Assembly: GCA_959019945.1 (NCBI GenBank)
Contig: CAUEQD010000004.1
Location: 1 to 64,000, forward strand
Direction of reading: 5' to 3'
Source: an uncultured Collinsella sp.
GTDB taxonomy: Bacteria > Actinomycetota > Coriobacteriia > Coriobacteriales > Coriobacteriaceae
DNA length: 64,000 nt
A model generated the notes under the pieces. That model had not been told where the DNA came from. It was given only the letters and a program-made list of their open reading frames with translations, and searched no databases. Shown in pieces: positions 51,321 to 59,894 of the stretch (position 1 is its first letter; every line of letters begins with the position of its first letter). Made by a program: the position numbers and the translations under genes.

Positions 51321-52658
51321 ATGGACGAGATGTTTGCCATTAAATGCCAAAACTGCGGCGGCCCCATGTATTCACACCAGGCAAAGCGCAGCTTTGAGTG
51401 TGCCTATTGCGGAACGGTCATCCCGTGGCAAGCGGACGCTGGGGAGCCTAAGAGCGCTTTGGGCATTCGCCATACACCGCTGACGGTGGTTGACGGGTTG
51501 CTCAAGCTCACGCATGTCTCGCAGCTCGAGCGTCCGGAGGACCCGGACTGGTATTTCTTCAATTCGCACTGGCGCAATCAGTCGGTTCTGGAGCATCTGC
51601 TGTGGGAGGACCGCGGGACGGCGCAGGAGTTCCAAGAGGCGACGCACGTGAGCATTCCCTGCCCCTTCTGCGGTGCGTCCTTTGAGGGCGAGTCCACTCA
51701 GCGCGTGTTTGAGTGCCCGTCCTGCGGCAACAAGATCGGCGTGGCCGACTTGCTCAAACCCGGCACGTTTAGCAAGCGCCTGACCATGGGCGTGGGTGCC
51801 GAGTATGTGCCAGAGCAGGGCATTCCGTGTGAGATTTCACCGCAGCAGGCGCGTGCTAACGCTCTGCAGCTGGTGCGTCAATATCCAGATGCCTTTGCCG
51901 GGCACGACGTGGAAGACGCGATTCAAAACGACATGATGCTCTTCTATTTCCCCATGGCGCTGGCGGACCTGCGCATGATGGCGAGCTTCCCGGGCAAAGG
52001 CCTGAGCAAGGAGACCCTGGTGTACTACGAGGTGCTCGATTGGGCATACCCCAGGGCCAACTACCTGGACGTTCGCCTTATGGGCATCTTGGAACCGTGG
52101 GACTTTGCCAAGGTGGGGCCGTTCGATCCCGCCATGCAGGAGGGCGACTTCCGCGTCGTCTCCGTCGATGCGTCCACCAAGGATCAGGTGGTCATTGACA
52201 AGCTGGCGCTCGACGTTGCCGGCAACGATGCCGAGGCAGCCCTGGGGCTCAATAAAAAGAGCATTCGCACGTGGGCACGCAAGGCCCGCAAGCACAAAGA
52301 CGGTCTGGTGATGGTGCCGGTCTACTTTGTTGATCGCCCGGCAACGGACAGTCGCGACGGCGAGCAAGTGCGCATCGCTGTAAATGGCCAGACAGGTCGC
52401 GCGGCCGCAGTGGTGTTTAGCGACAAGCGCGAGACGCATATCGTGGCACCGCTCAACCCGAGCTTGCATTTGTCGAGCGAAAGCACCGTGCACGCCACAC
52501 CCATCGAGGTCAAATACGTTAAATCGCCGTTCCTATACCAGATCGTGCGCCGCGGAGGCGGCGACCAGCCGCGGCAGGTGGCAGCTACAACCGAGGGCTC
52601 CTACCGAGAAGAAAAGCCCAAACGCAAGGGGCTGTTTGCAGCGATTTTTGGGAAGTAG
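51321..52658 (+). CDS. Protein with two Cys4 zinc ribbons
   Basis: A 445-residue cytosolic protein. Two zinc-ribbon units are present: CQNCGG with CAYCG (residues about 9-33) and CPFCGAS with CPSCGN (about 115-140). The middle and C-terminus (150-445) have no motif I know, but include a repeat-free beta-rich segment (VMVPVYFVDRPATDS) and a Lys/Arg-rich end. Such ribbon proteins are annotated as TFIIB-type zinc-ribbon proteins of unknown role, some acting as scaffolds. ATG 51321 follows AAAGGAGG. It is divergent from the CDF gene. Confidence 0.75.
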   Translation: MDEMFAIKCQNCGGPMYSHQAKRSFECAYCGTVIPWQADAGEPKSALGIRHTPLTVVDGLLKLTHVSQLERPEDPDWYFFNSHWRNQSVLEHLLWEDRGTAQEFQEATHVSIPCPFCGASFEGESTQRVFECPSCGNKIGVADLLKPGTFSKRLTMGVGAEYVPEQGIPCEISPQQARANALQLVRQYPDAFAGHDVEDAIQNDMMLFYFPMALADLRMMASFPGKGLSKETLVYYEVLDWAYPRANYLDVRLMGILEPWDFAKVGPFDPAMQEGDFRVVSVDASTKDQVVIDKLALDVAGNDAEAALGLNKKSIRTWARKARKHKDGLVMVPVYFVDRPATDSRDGEQVRIAVNGQTGRAAAVVFSDKRETHIVAPLNPSLHLSSESTVHATPIEVKYVKSPFLYQIVRRGGGDQPRQVAATTEGSYREEKPKRKGLFAAIFGK

Positions 52659-52823
52659 GGGAGCGCGAGCTGCTGTCCAGTCGATTAACGGGAAGTGGAT
52701 GTAAATAAACAGTGGAGCGGCTGCACAAGAGCCGCCCCGCTGGGTAAAATCAAGTTGTGCCGCGGAACCCGCTCCTCAGCTCGTCACACTTCGGAAGCGC
52801 GGGCAACGCAGGTATTATCGTCT

Positions 52824-52849
52824 AAAGGGCCGGCTGCAACCGGCCCTTT
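52824..52849 (-). terminator. Terminator after the 30-codon gene
   Basis: AAAGGGCCGG and CCGGCCCTTT form a perfect 10-bp stem with a 6-base loop. On the minus strand it follows the small gene at 52872-52964. Apart from the three T residues inside the stem there is no further T-tract, so it is an imperfect terminator. Confidence 0.55.
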
Positions 52850-52871
52850 GCATGACTCCCTTCGCTATCCG

Positions 52872-52964
52872 TTACTGCTTATATTCCCGCCAGATCGAGT
52901 AGAGGTTCCGGGCAATGCCGGTCACATACATCGAGAGGCGCAGGATTTCAAGAAACAAGTTCAT
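52872..52964 (-). CDS. 30-residue amphipathic peptide
   Basis: This short frame encodes MNLFLEILRLSMYVTGIARN and 10 more residues ending SIWREYKQ. GGAGTG stands 6 bases before its ATG, and a hairpin follows 23 bases after the stop. A -10-like TAAAAT lies on the minus strand at 53033-53028. The peptide would be an amphipathic or membrane-inserted helix. It is downstream of, and in the same direction as, the YhcG-type nuclease gene. Similarity to known type I toxins could not be tested, and the gene is a prediction. Confidence 0.5.
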   Translation of the reverse strand: MNLFLEILRLSMYVTGIARNLYSIWREYKQ

Positions 52965-53094
52965 AGGCTTCACTCCAATCAGAGATCAGAGCGTTGCCCG
53001 CAGGCGGATTCCGCGGCGGTCAAGATTTTACCCCACAGGCAACGGCGGGAGACGTCCGATCCCTTTTTGGAGTGGTGTCTGTCGCACCGTACTG

Positions 53095-54147
53095 TTACCT
53101 GTGCGCCTCGACGTTCGCCGCTTCGTTGATGGCACGGTACTCGGCGCTCAGCTCGCGCGCCAGCTCTTCCTTGCTTGGAAGATACGGCAGATATTTGGCA
53201 GCAAACACTTGGTCGTTGTCTTCGGGCAGCGTGTATTCGACAATTGAATCACTCTTGTCCGCGCAGAGCACGATGCCTATGGGCGGGTTGTCACCTTCGT
53301 TCATGAGCTCGCGCGTGTAATAGTTCACGTACATTTGCATTTGGCCCAGGTCTTGATGTGTGAGGTCATCGGTCTTAAGGTCGATGAGAACGAAACAGCG
53401 CATCAGATAGTTGTAAAACACGAGGTCAATATAGAAGTGGCGCCCATCGAAGGTGATACGCTTTTGGCGCGCCTCAAAAGCGAAGCCGCGGCCAAGCTCT
53501 AGCAGAAACTTCTGAAGATGTGTGATGAGTGCCTGCTCTAGATCGCTCTCGCGAAACGCAGTATCGTCCGAGAAGCCTAAAAACTCCAGTACATATGGAT
53601 CGCGGATGATGTCCTCGGGGCGACGAGCGGGGGCGCTCTTTTGGATTTCCTGAGCAACGGTCTCTTTGTCCTTGCTGGCAAGTAGACGCTCGCGGAGCAT
53701 GGTGTTGATTTGGCGCTCGAGCTGACGTGTACTCCAGCGAGAGTCGGCGCATTCATTCATGTACCAAGTGCGGGCTTCGGGATTGGAAACGCGCATCAAC
53801 CTGCGGTAATGTGTCCAACTCAATTCGCTACGCAGTGCGTCGCGAATTGGAAACGCAAGGAAGAACTGGCGCATATTACGAAGGTTTGCGATACCAAAGC
53901 CTTTTCCGTAATCGGCGGTAAGCCTTTTGGAGAGGCCTTCAATCAATGCATCGCCGTACTTGGCACGCTCCTCGCCGCCTTGTTCCTCAAGAATGCTCTT
54001 GCCGATCTCCCAATAAGCCTCAACCATCGCAAAGTTAACGGCGGTATAGGCCTTGTCGCGAGCGGCGTTGAGAATCGAGGAAACCTGCTTGTAAAAACCT
54101 TCGGGCACGATAGCCGATTCTCCGCGGTTGACCAGTTCACCCATCAA
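53095..54147 (-). CDS. YhcG-type PD-(D/E)xK nuclease (DUF1016)
   Basis: A 350-residue protein of the YhcG/DUF1016 family. The N-terminal domain holds an alpha-helical region with AYWEIGKSILEEQ, LRNMRQFFLAFP and LSWTHYRRLMRV. The C-terminal nuclease core has ALITHLQKFLLELGRGFAFE, RHFYIDLVFYN and FVLIDLKTDDLTH, giving the D...DxK active site near residue 255. Family members often sit in or beside restriction or defence islands, but their targets are not settled. Here it stands alone, with no modification gene near it. Base composition is lower in GC than the neighbours, suggesting transfer. Two adjacent ATG codons mark the start. Confidence 0.88.
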   Translation of the reverse strand: MMGELVNRGESAIVPEGFYKQVSSILNAARDKAYTAVNFAMVEAYWEIGKSILEEQGGEERAKYGDALIEGLSKRLTADYGKGFGIANLRNMRQFFLAFPIRDALRSELSWTHYRRLMRVSNPEARTWYMNECADSRWSTRQLERQINTMLRERLLASKDKETVAQEIQKSAPARRPEDIIRDPYVLEFLGFSDDTAFRESDLEQALITHLQKFLLELGRGFAFEARQKRITFDGRHFYIDLVFYNYLMRCFVLIDLKTDDLTHQDLGQMQMYVNYYTRELMNEGDNPPIGIVLCADKSDSIVEYTLPEDNDQVFAAKYLPYLPSKEELARELSAEYRAINEAANVEAHR

Positions 54148-54312
54148 TATCGCCCCACTTTCCTCTCGAGGAGTGCATCTTTATCTCATTTAGTTTAAAG
54201 CCTCGCGCGGACACGAATTGCGATGCCTTCCGGGCGCCTTCGCGTGGCAGTTTGGGACGGCTAAAATGTGACCATAGAGACAGTTTTAACGAACCCCACG
54301 GGAGTGACGCGC

Positions 54313-54582
54313 ATGGACAACAACACCTTGCTGTTCCAGGACAAAGGTTCGGGCAGGTTTAAAGACGTCAAGATCTACCCTAACCGTATCGAGGTGCTCA
54401 AGAAGGGCACTTTTGGTGGCAAGCACACCGAGATTGTCTATCTTAAGGACATCACGGGGGTCAACAGAATCAAAGGCCGTGACGTTTTCCTGCGCAATCG
54501 GCTGTTGACTGCCTGTGTCTTTAGCCTGAGCAGCCGCTCCCAGGCTCAGGAGTTTGTCAACGCGCTGAACATGATGATGTAG
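54313..54582 (+). CDS. Small protein with a PH-like fold, function unknown
   Basis: An 89-residue protein. The pattern LFQDKGSGRFKDVKIYPNR, then VLKKGTFGG and EIVYLKDITGV, resembles short bacterial PH-like/DUF4429-type domains that bind other proteins. It has no signal peptide and no transmembrane segment. ATG 54313 follows GGGAGTG. It is divergent from the YhcG gene and convergent with the phospholipase gene. The name of the family is uncertain. Confidence 0.6.
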   Translation: MDNNTLLFQDKGSGRFKDVKIYPNRIEVLKKGTFGGKHTEIVYLKDITGVNRIKGRDVFLRNRLLTACVFSLSSRSQAQEFVNALNMMM

Positions 54583-54611
54583 CCGACGTTGGCGTTCGGA
54601 CCAAGGTAAAA

Positions 54612-54646
54612 ATCGGGGGCGCAGAACGGTATTCTGCGCCCCCGAT
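54612..54646 (-). terminator. Terminator of the phospholipase gene
   Basis: ATCGGGGGCGCAGAA and TTCTGCGCCCCCGAT form a perfect 15-bp stem with a 5-base loop. On the minus strand it is followed by TTTTT. Confidence 0.88.
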
Positions 54647-54676
54647 CGAGTTAATGTGTCCAAAAGGCCAGCTTGT

Positions 54677-57142
54677 CTATTCGCTAGCGCCTTCGTTGTC
54701 TTCGCGGTCGGTGGCAAGCATTGCCGCGCCGACGGCTGTTGTCGCTACGGCGGCAGCGGCGAGCCCGGCGGCGATGCCAGAGCCGTCGCCCGTGTCGGCG
54801 AGCTTTCCGCCCGAGCCCTTGCCCTTGTTGCCCTTACCGTTCTTATCAGCGCTGCCCGCGTTGGCGCCAGTGCCGGTGCCGGCGCCGCCTGCACCGTCCG
54901 AGGCCGCTACGGTAAAGCTTGCGGCTCCGTCGCTGGCAAGCGTGTAGTTCTGCGCCGCGTCGCCCAAAAGCCCATTCGCACGCACCCAGTACGTTCCCGC
55001 GGTAAATGCCTCGCCCTCGGCCATTTCCGTGCCCGGAGCGCCGTTTGCATCGTGCATAAACTCGAGCTGGGCGGTGCAGGCATCGCCTTCGAGCTTGCCC
55101 TCGAGCGGCGCCGCGATCTTTGCGCGCACGTCCTCGCCGGCCTTAAGGCCCTCGAGCCCTTCAAAGTGGGGCGTCAGTGCGCGCGGGTCGATATCGATGG
55201 GCACGGAACCCTGCAGTTCCGTAACGGTCTCGTTGCCCAAAGCGTCGACATCCACGTATTCGATGGCAAACGTGTTGCCCGAAGCCGTCACGCTGAGTAC
55301 GTTGCTGCTGTCGACAAGGCGGAAACGACCCTCGCCAACGGTCTTTCCATCCTGGAGTGAGGCATCGCTCAACGAGTCGCCGTATGTCATGCGTATACGG
55401 GTCGGGAGGTAGTACGAAACGGTCTGCTTGTGCTTCGCATCGTAATTGCGCTGGTAGATGCTTCGGGCCAGTGCCGCATCAACAAAGTCGGACGCAATGA
55501 TGCCAATGTGCTTGAGGCAGTCCTCCTTTGTGCTCTCATTTCCGGTGCTGTTTATATACTGGCTCTTGTATAGATGCTCGTTGACCACTCGTGCTGCGGT
55601 AAAAGGATTGCTTCCTTGCTTGTAGTTCGTGCAGCTGGTGTAGTTGATACACCAGCTGTGCTCCAGGACCTTTACCTTGGCCCCGTCATTGTCCTCGACG
55701 TCCACCATGATGCGGGCGAGCTTGGTTGTCTCCTGCAGCGCCATATCGACCCAGCCGATTTTGTCGGTTCCTGTGCATTCGTAATGGTCCTGGGCGTATA
55801 CCTTGGTGCAATAGGGCTCTTCGTCACCCGTTTTCCCCACGGCTTCAAAGCCCCGCTCGTCTCGAACGAGACACATAGAGGTGCTGTCGGTGTGTGCTGC
55901 GATTTTGTCGTCCCATTGGGTGAGGTCGAGGCCCCATGTGTGGCTGCTTACGCTGTTGCCGGCGAGCCCAAACCGACGCAGCAGGACGATCTTTCCGCGC
56001 ACCTCGCCCAGCGTGGGGATGCGGCTCGATGTGTAGAACAGGTCGGGGTTCTCATCAAAAACCTTGCCCAAGGCCGTCGTGAGGCTTTCGTCGGTAGCCT
56101 CGCCATTGCCCCGCGACACGAGCATGATGAGCGCTTCTGTCGGGTTTTCGCTCAAAAACGTATTGAAGTACCCGATGACATCGGAGAGATGCATAAAGTT
56201 CCCGTCTTTTTTGAGCAGGTAACAAGCTCCGTGGTCGATGCCGGGGTTCTCACCCTTTCCGAGTCGAATATCAAAATAGCGAACGCCTTCGAGCAGCTGC
56301 GTGGGGATGTAATCCTGCTGGCATTTTGCTTGGGAGGATTGGGGCTCGGTGTCGTTGTCCACGCTGCAGGTGCCCGAATCGTGCGTGCCCGGGATGCTCA
56401 GTTCGTCGAGGAACTTGTTGTTGTCGACGTATTTCATCCAACAGGGCCCGTCGACGTAGCTGCTATACGTGGTCCAGTCGATACTGCTAACCGTGGTATT
56501 GGTCTTGCCCATGTCGTAACCGACAAGTTCGAGCTCCCACGGAATGCTCTTCCTCTTATGGCAGATCTTGTTGTTGTCCTGGTCTTTGCCGTCCTTTTCT
56601 ATGGCCAGGTAATTAATGTCTTTTTTCTCGTTTGTGCGGTCTCGGATGATATAGGTTCCGTTTGACTGGCGTTCAAACGCAAAAGCGCGGCTGGGCTTGT
56701 TGTCATACTCGCCACTCCATACGTGGATGACCTTTCCATCTTTGTCCGAGTCGCCGTCGACCGACCAAATGCTGTAGCCCGTCTTTTTATGCTCTTCGAA
56801 ATTGAGTAAGGTGCGGATGGCATACCAATTTGAATTATCTGCATCGGTCTCTACGCGCTCAAGGATGAGTTTGCTGGACGTGCCGTCATTAAACAGGTGG
56901 CAGACGTTGCCGATGACGTTGCCGTCTTCGTTGACGCTTGCGGTGCGAAAATAGCCCGCGGGGCGAAGGCGAATGACGAAACTATGGAGGCTCTTCGCCG
57001 GTGTGGGCGTGTCTTCTGCAAATGCCGCGCGCACGGGAAGGCCCAGCGCCGCGGTTTCGGGCAGGCTTGCAAATGGCGACAATGCTGCGAGTCCTAGGCC
57101 CAACGTGAATGCTCGACGGCTGATGGCGTGGTGTTCGGTCAT
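54677..57142 (-). CDS. Secreted PI-PLC-like phosphodiesterase with a sortase-like C-terminus
   Basis: An 821-residue secreted protein. The N-terminus has a twin-arginine-like ISRRAFTLGLGLAALS signal peptide. Residues about 50-205 form a beta-rich lectin-like region. The catalytic PI-PLC X domain follows (about 230-560) with LSIPGTHDSGT near residue 251 and FDIRLG...IDHGAC near 305, which hold the two catalytic His positions of the family. Residues 600-770 are beta-sandwich linkers. The C-terminus GKLADTGDGSGIAAGLAAAA is a LPxTG-like sorting signal (LADTG) followed by a hydrophobic stretch and charged tail. The enzyme may act on host phosphoinositides or GPI anchors or on bacterial lipids; no substrate is shown. 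Confidence 0.85.
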   Translation of the reverse strand: MTEHHAISRRAFTLGLGLAALSPFASLPETAALGLPVRAAFAEDTPTPAKSLHSFVIRLRPAGYFRTASVNEDGNVIGNVCHLFNDGTSSKLILERVETDADNSNWYAIRTLLNFEEHKKTGYSIWSVDGDSDKDGKVIHVWSGEYDNKPSRAFAFERQSNGTYIIRDRTNEKKDINYLAIEKDGKDQDNNKICHKRKSIPWELELVGYDMGKTNTTVSSIDWTTYSSYVDGPCWMKYVDNNKFLDELSIPGTHDSGTCSVDNDTEPQSSQAKCQQDYIPTQLLEGVRYFDIRLGKGENPGIDHGACYLLKKDGNFMHLSDVIGYFNTFLSENPTEALIMLVSRGNGEATDESLTTALGKVFDENPDLFYTSSRIPTLGEVRGKIVLLRRFGLAGNSVSSHTWGLDLTQWDDKIAAHTDSTSMCLVRDERGFEAVGKTGDEEPYCTKVYAQDHYECTGTDKIGWVDMALQETTKLARIMVDVEDNDGAKVKVLEHSWCINYTSCTNYKQGSNPFTAARVVNEHLYKSQYINSTGNESTKEDCLKHIGIIASDFVDAALARSIYQRNYDAKHKQTVSYYLPTRIRMTYGDSLSDASLQDGKTVGEGRFRLVDSSNVLSVTASGNTFAIEYVDVDALGNETVTELQGSVPIDIDPRALTPHFEGLEGLKAGEDVRAKIAAPLEGKLEGDACTAQLEFMHDANGAPGTEMAEGEAFTAGTYWVRANGLLGDAAQNYTLASDGAASFTVAASDGAGGAGTGTGANAGSADKNGKGNKGKGSGGKLADTGDGSGIAAGLAAAAVATTAVGAAMLATDREDNEGASE

Positions 57143-57447
57143 AACTTCTCCATTCGCAGAGTGCGGTTATGCGATAGTTTTGGTCACTATACTTCCCAGA
57201 TGTTTAAAGACGCCGGTTTAATTGTCTGCGCGGCGCAATAAATCGGCGGGTGGACGTGTTGGGGTGTTTGTCGTGTTCGCACTGTTGCCACATTTGGGGC
57301 GGTTCCGGCGTCCGGCGTCCTCGCGTTCGTCGGCTACCGGCATAAGAAAAGGAGGGTCGGTTTACCGGCCCTCCCTTGGTACGAAGCGCTGGGATACCGT
57401 CGCTTGTTTACGGTGCGCCCGTGTTTCCCGCTGCGCTCGCCAGTCGC
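57143..57447. other. Intergenic stretch holding the terminator of the first lipoprotein gene
   Basis: No gene is seen. A minus-strand terminator at 57351-57374 (GGAGGGTCGG with CCGGCCCTCC, one G-T pair, 4-base loop, then TTTTCTTATG) closes the 57448-58041 gene. The rest, towards the phospholipase start at 57142, presumably holds that gene's promoter, which I could not fix. Confidence 0.7.
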
Positions 57448-58041
57448 TTAGCGTTTAATCTCGATATCCTCGAGCTTAACGTCCATGGCCTCGGTCTTGG
57501 CCTCGGCGATGTCGTCGGCAAATTCCAGAGACTTCATCATGGTCTCGACGGCGTCCTTGTGCTCCTCCACGTTGTCGATGCTCACGTAGACGCTGCCGCC
57601 GCCTGCTTCGGTGAAGTACTCAGTCGTCACGCCGCCCGAGTGTGTATAGGAAGCGTTGCGCCAGGTCTTGCCGTTGTACTTGACGGGATCGTTCTCGGTC
57701 CACTCAAAGTTGGCCTTCCACTTTGCCTCGTAGTCGAACAGTTCGTCGGCGTTCTTGTCGGAGTCAAAGACGGGGATGAAGCGGTCGCTGGCGTGCTCGC
57801 TCTCGGTGAACTTAAACTGGGCCCTGTCGGCGGTATCGCCGGCAACATCGGTAATCTCGACGCCCTCGGGGACCTCGACCTTAAACCAGATGAAATCGGT
57901 CCTCATATCCACGGCTGGCTTTTCCGCGCCACCGCCACCGCCACTGCCGGCAGCGCCGCCGCTTCCGCCGCAGCCCACCAGGGCAACTGCGGCAAAGAGG
58001 CTTATGCAGAGGGTGAGAATCGCTAAGGCCTTCTTTTTCAT
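57448..58041 (-). CDS. Lipoprotein, paralogue 1 of a tandem pair
   Basis: A 197-residue lipoprotein with a signal peptide and lipobox LVGC at residue 24, followed by a Gly/Ser-rich linker. The folded part begins TDFIWFKVEVPEGVEITDV, includes FTENDPVKYNGKTW-like text (EWTENDPVKYNGKTWRNASY) and ends in an acidic helix and VKLEDIEIK. It shares this pattern throughout with the upstream gene at 58271-58873 (TDFIWFKVEMPEGV, the V-D-F-I-P-V-like block, GKTW/GRTW, and the ending -SSIEIK). Function is unknown, but likely surface or envelope. ATG 58041 follows GGAGGA on the minus strand. Confidence 0.78.
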   Translation of the reverse strand: MKKKALAILTLCISLFAAVALVGCGGSGGAAGSGGGGGAEKPAVDMRTDFIWFKVEVPEGVEITDVAGDTADRAQFKFTESEHASDRFIPVFDSDKNADELFDYEAKWKANFEWTENDPVKYNGKTWRNASYTHSGGVTTEYFTEAGGGSVYVSIDNVEEHKDAVETMMKSLEFADDIAEAKTEAMDVKLEDIEIKR

Positions 58042-58113
58042 GGTCGTGTCCTCCTCGATTTGTAACCGCCCATGGATTACCTGCCTTTACTGTACGCGCG
58101 GACGGCTCGCTAG

Positions 58114-58132
58114 GGTGGGCCATGTGTCCCAT
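58114..58132. repeat. 19-base direct repeat upstream of lipoprotein 1
   Basis: GGTGGGCCATGTGTCCCAT is identical to 59080-59098. It lies 73-91 bases upstream of the first lipoprotein start and contains a near-palindrome TGGGCCATGTGTCCCA. Confidence 0.65.
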
Positions 58133-58270
58133 TCTGGGGGTCGGATTTGCGCCGATAAGTGGCAATATGTGCGGACGCAAGAGAGGGGAGGGCCGATGCT
58201 GCCGACCCTCCCCGGGGTTTGGTGCCCACGCTTTTAATGGAGCGCGTGCACGGGCGTGCGTGGACAATTG

Positions 58271-58873
58271 CTACTTGATCTCGATGCTCGAAATCTCGAC
58301 GCCGCGGGCCTCGGTAACGGCTTCTTTCATGTCATCGGGGAACTCGATGGAGTTGAGAAGTGCTTCGGCTTCTTTCTCGTGTTGATCGAAGTTTGCGATG
58401 AGAACGCAGACGCTTCCCGGCTCAACGTCGGTAAAGAGATAGGTATGGGTGCCGCGGTTGTCCTTGCACGTTCCGGTGAGCCATGTCCTGCCGTTGTGCT
58501 CGACGGGGTCGCCAACTTCCCACTGGAACGTCCCCGTATGCCTTTCGGCCTGCTCGGCAAAGGACTCTTCGGCCGTCATCTTCTCTTGCCAAACGGGGAT
58601 GAATTGGTCGACCGTGGTGTTCTCGTTCTCGGGGAAGGTGAGATGGACTCTGTCGGCGTTCTTACCGGCGGAGTCGCTTACGCCGACGCCTTCGGGCATC
58701 TCGACCTTAAACCAGATAAAGTCGGTCTTTTCGGCGACAGGAGCTTTTTCCTTGCTCTCGCTCTTGGCGGCGCTGCTGCCTCCGCTCGAAGCGCTCCCGC
58801 CGCAGCCCACAAGGGCGAGCGCGGCAAAGAGGGCGATGCAAAGGGAAAGGATCGATAGGGTCTTTTTCTTCAT
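58271..58873 (-). CDS. Lipoprotein, paralogue 2 of a tandem pair
   Basis: A 200-residue lipoprotein with lipobox LVGC and a Ser/Lys/Glu-rich linker. The core repeats the layout of the downstream paralogue: TDFIWFKVEMPEGVGVSDS, DQFIPVWQEKM, a WEVGDPVEHNGRTW block, and the ending VEISSIEIK. Similarity is moderate, so the duplication is not recent. The predicted start ATG 58873 has GGAGGA about 6 bases upstream; the frame is open further upstream without a signal peptide, so this start is preferred. The downstream hairpin at 58185-58213 lacks a T-tract. Confidence 0.78.
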   Translation of the reverse strand: MKKKTLSILSLCIALFAALALVGCGGSASSGGSSAAKSESKEKAPVAEKTDFIWFKVEMPEGVGVSDSAGKNADRVHLTFPENENTTVDQFIPVWQEKMTAEESFAEQAERHTGTFQWEVGDPVEHNGRTWLTGTCKDNRGTHTYLFTDVEPGSVCVLIANFDQHEKEAEALLNSIEFPDDMKEAVTEARGVEISSIEIK

Positions 58874-59253
58874 GGTGGCGTCCTCCTTGTCTGTTGGCGA
58901 CATCGCGGCACCGCATGCTGCCGGGGCGTCGATTGTGTTTGCGGCGGATGTCTTTGTGCGTGGGTTGTATGAGTGCGTTAATACCTCCGTTCGTGGTTTG
59001 CGGCCGTTGCGCAGCCGCGCCCCAACGGGCTCCTTACTTATAGATATGCCCCGGTTTGTGCTGCTAGAGAGTCTCGAAAGGTGGGCCATGTGTCCCATGT
59101 TTGCGTTGCCGCCGCCTATCGCGTGCCATAGAAATCCGCGATGGCCAGGTACGCTGACGCTTGTGTGCTTATGGGCTAGACTTAGCACCATTATGTGATC
59201 GATACGGTCGGCAGGCGGTTGCCACACGACCGATGTATATGACTTGAAGGTGC
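58874..59253. other. Divergent promoter region between the lipoprotein and cyclodeaminase genes
   Basis: No gene is seen in 380 bases. It carries the second copy of the 19-base repeat. Nothing else is recognisable; a possible -10-like TATGAC at 59237 has no clear partner. Confidence 0.35.
59080..59098. repeat. 19-base direct repeat upstream of lipoprotein 2
   Basis: GGTGGGCCATGTGTCCCAT is identical to 58114-58132. It lies 207-225 bases upstream of the second lipoprotein start. The flanks differ, so only this short block is conserved between the two upstream regions. Confidence 0.65.
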
Positions 59254-59892
59254 ATGCGTATGAGCCAAGAGATGATGGATAAAACCTGTCGCGGTTTTGC
59301 CGAGGCACTGGCTGCGCGCGAGCCCGTTCCCGGCGGCGGTAGCGCGAGTGCCTTTGTGGGCGCGCTGGGCGCCTCGCTTTGCGGGATGGTCGCCCGCTAT
59401 GGGGCGACCAATCCCGCGCTTGCTGATCGTGCGGATGACCTGACGCGTGCGTTTGCCCAGGCTGATGAGTTGGCCCAGGAGCTTGTCGAGTTGGTTGCCG
59501 AGGACGTTCGTGCCTATGGGCAGGTGTCCGCGGCGTACGGTATTCCGCGTGACGATCCGGCTCGAGCGACCGCGATTCAGGGTGCGCTGCATGTGGCCGC
59601 TATGCCGCCGTATCGCATTATGGATGCCTGCGGGCGTGCGCTGGCGCTGCTCGAGGACATGGCCGACAAGGGTTCGCGTCAGCTGCTGTCCGATGTGGCG
59701 TGCGGCGCCGTGTTCTGCCGTTCCGCTATGCAGGGCGCGAGCTTGACGCTCTTTGCGAACACCACGTCTATGAAGGATCGCGCTCGTGCCGAGGAGCTCG
59801 AGACGGCGTGTGATGAGTTGCTCGACATGTGGTTGCCGCGCGCCGATGCGCTGGCGCGCCGCGCCGCCGACGCCGCAAGGAAGAGGGGATAG
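59254..59892 (+). CDS. Formiminotransferase-cyclodeaminase family protein (FchA-like)
   Basis: A 212-residue member of the cyclodeaminase/methenyl-THF cyclohydrolase family. It has the signature EPVPGGGSASAFVGALGASL near residue 22, and a helical core with AAMPPYRIMDACGRALALL and SDVACGAVFCRSAMQGASL. Such stand-alone proteins open the methenyl ring of 5,10-methenyl-THF or release ammonia from formimino-THF. folD starts 2 bases after it, so the two are one operon. The next gene lacks the residues FolD needs for cyclohydrolase, making this protein the likely supplier. ATG 59254 is 5-6 bases after GAAGG; ATG 59260 is an alternative. Confidence 0.9.
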   Translation: MRMSQEMMDKTCRGFAEALAAREPVPGGGSASAFVGALGASLCGMVARYGATNPALADRADDLTRAFAQADELAQELVELVAEDVRAYGQVSAAYGIPRDDPARATAIQGALHVAAMPPYRIMDACGRALALLEDMADKGSRQLLSDVACGAVFCRSAMQGASLTLFANTTSMKDRARAEELETACDELLDMWLPRADALARRAADAARKRG

Positions 59893-59894
59893 CC

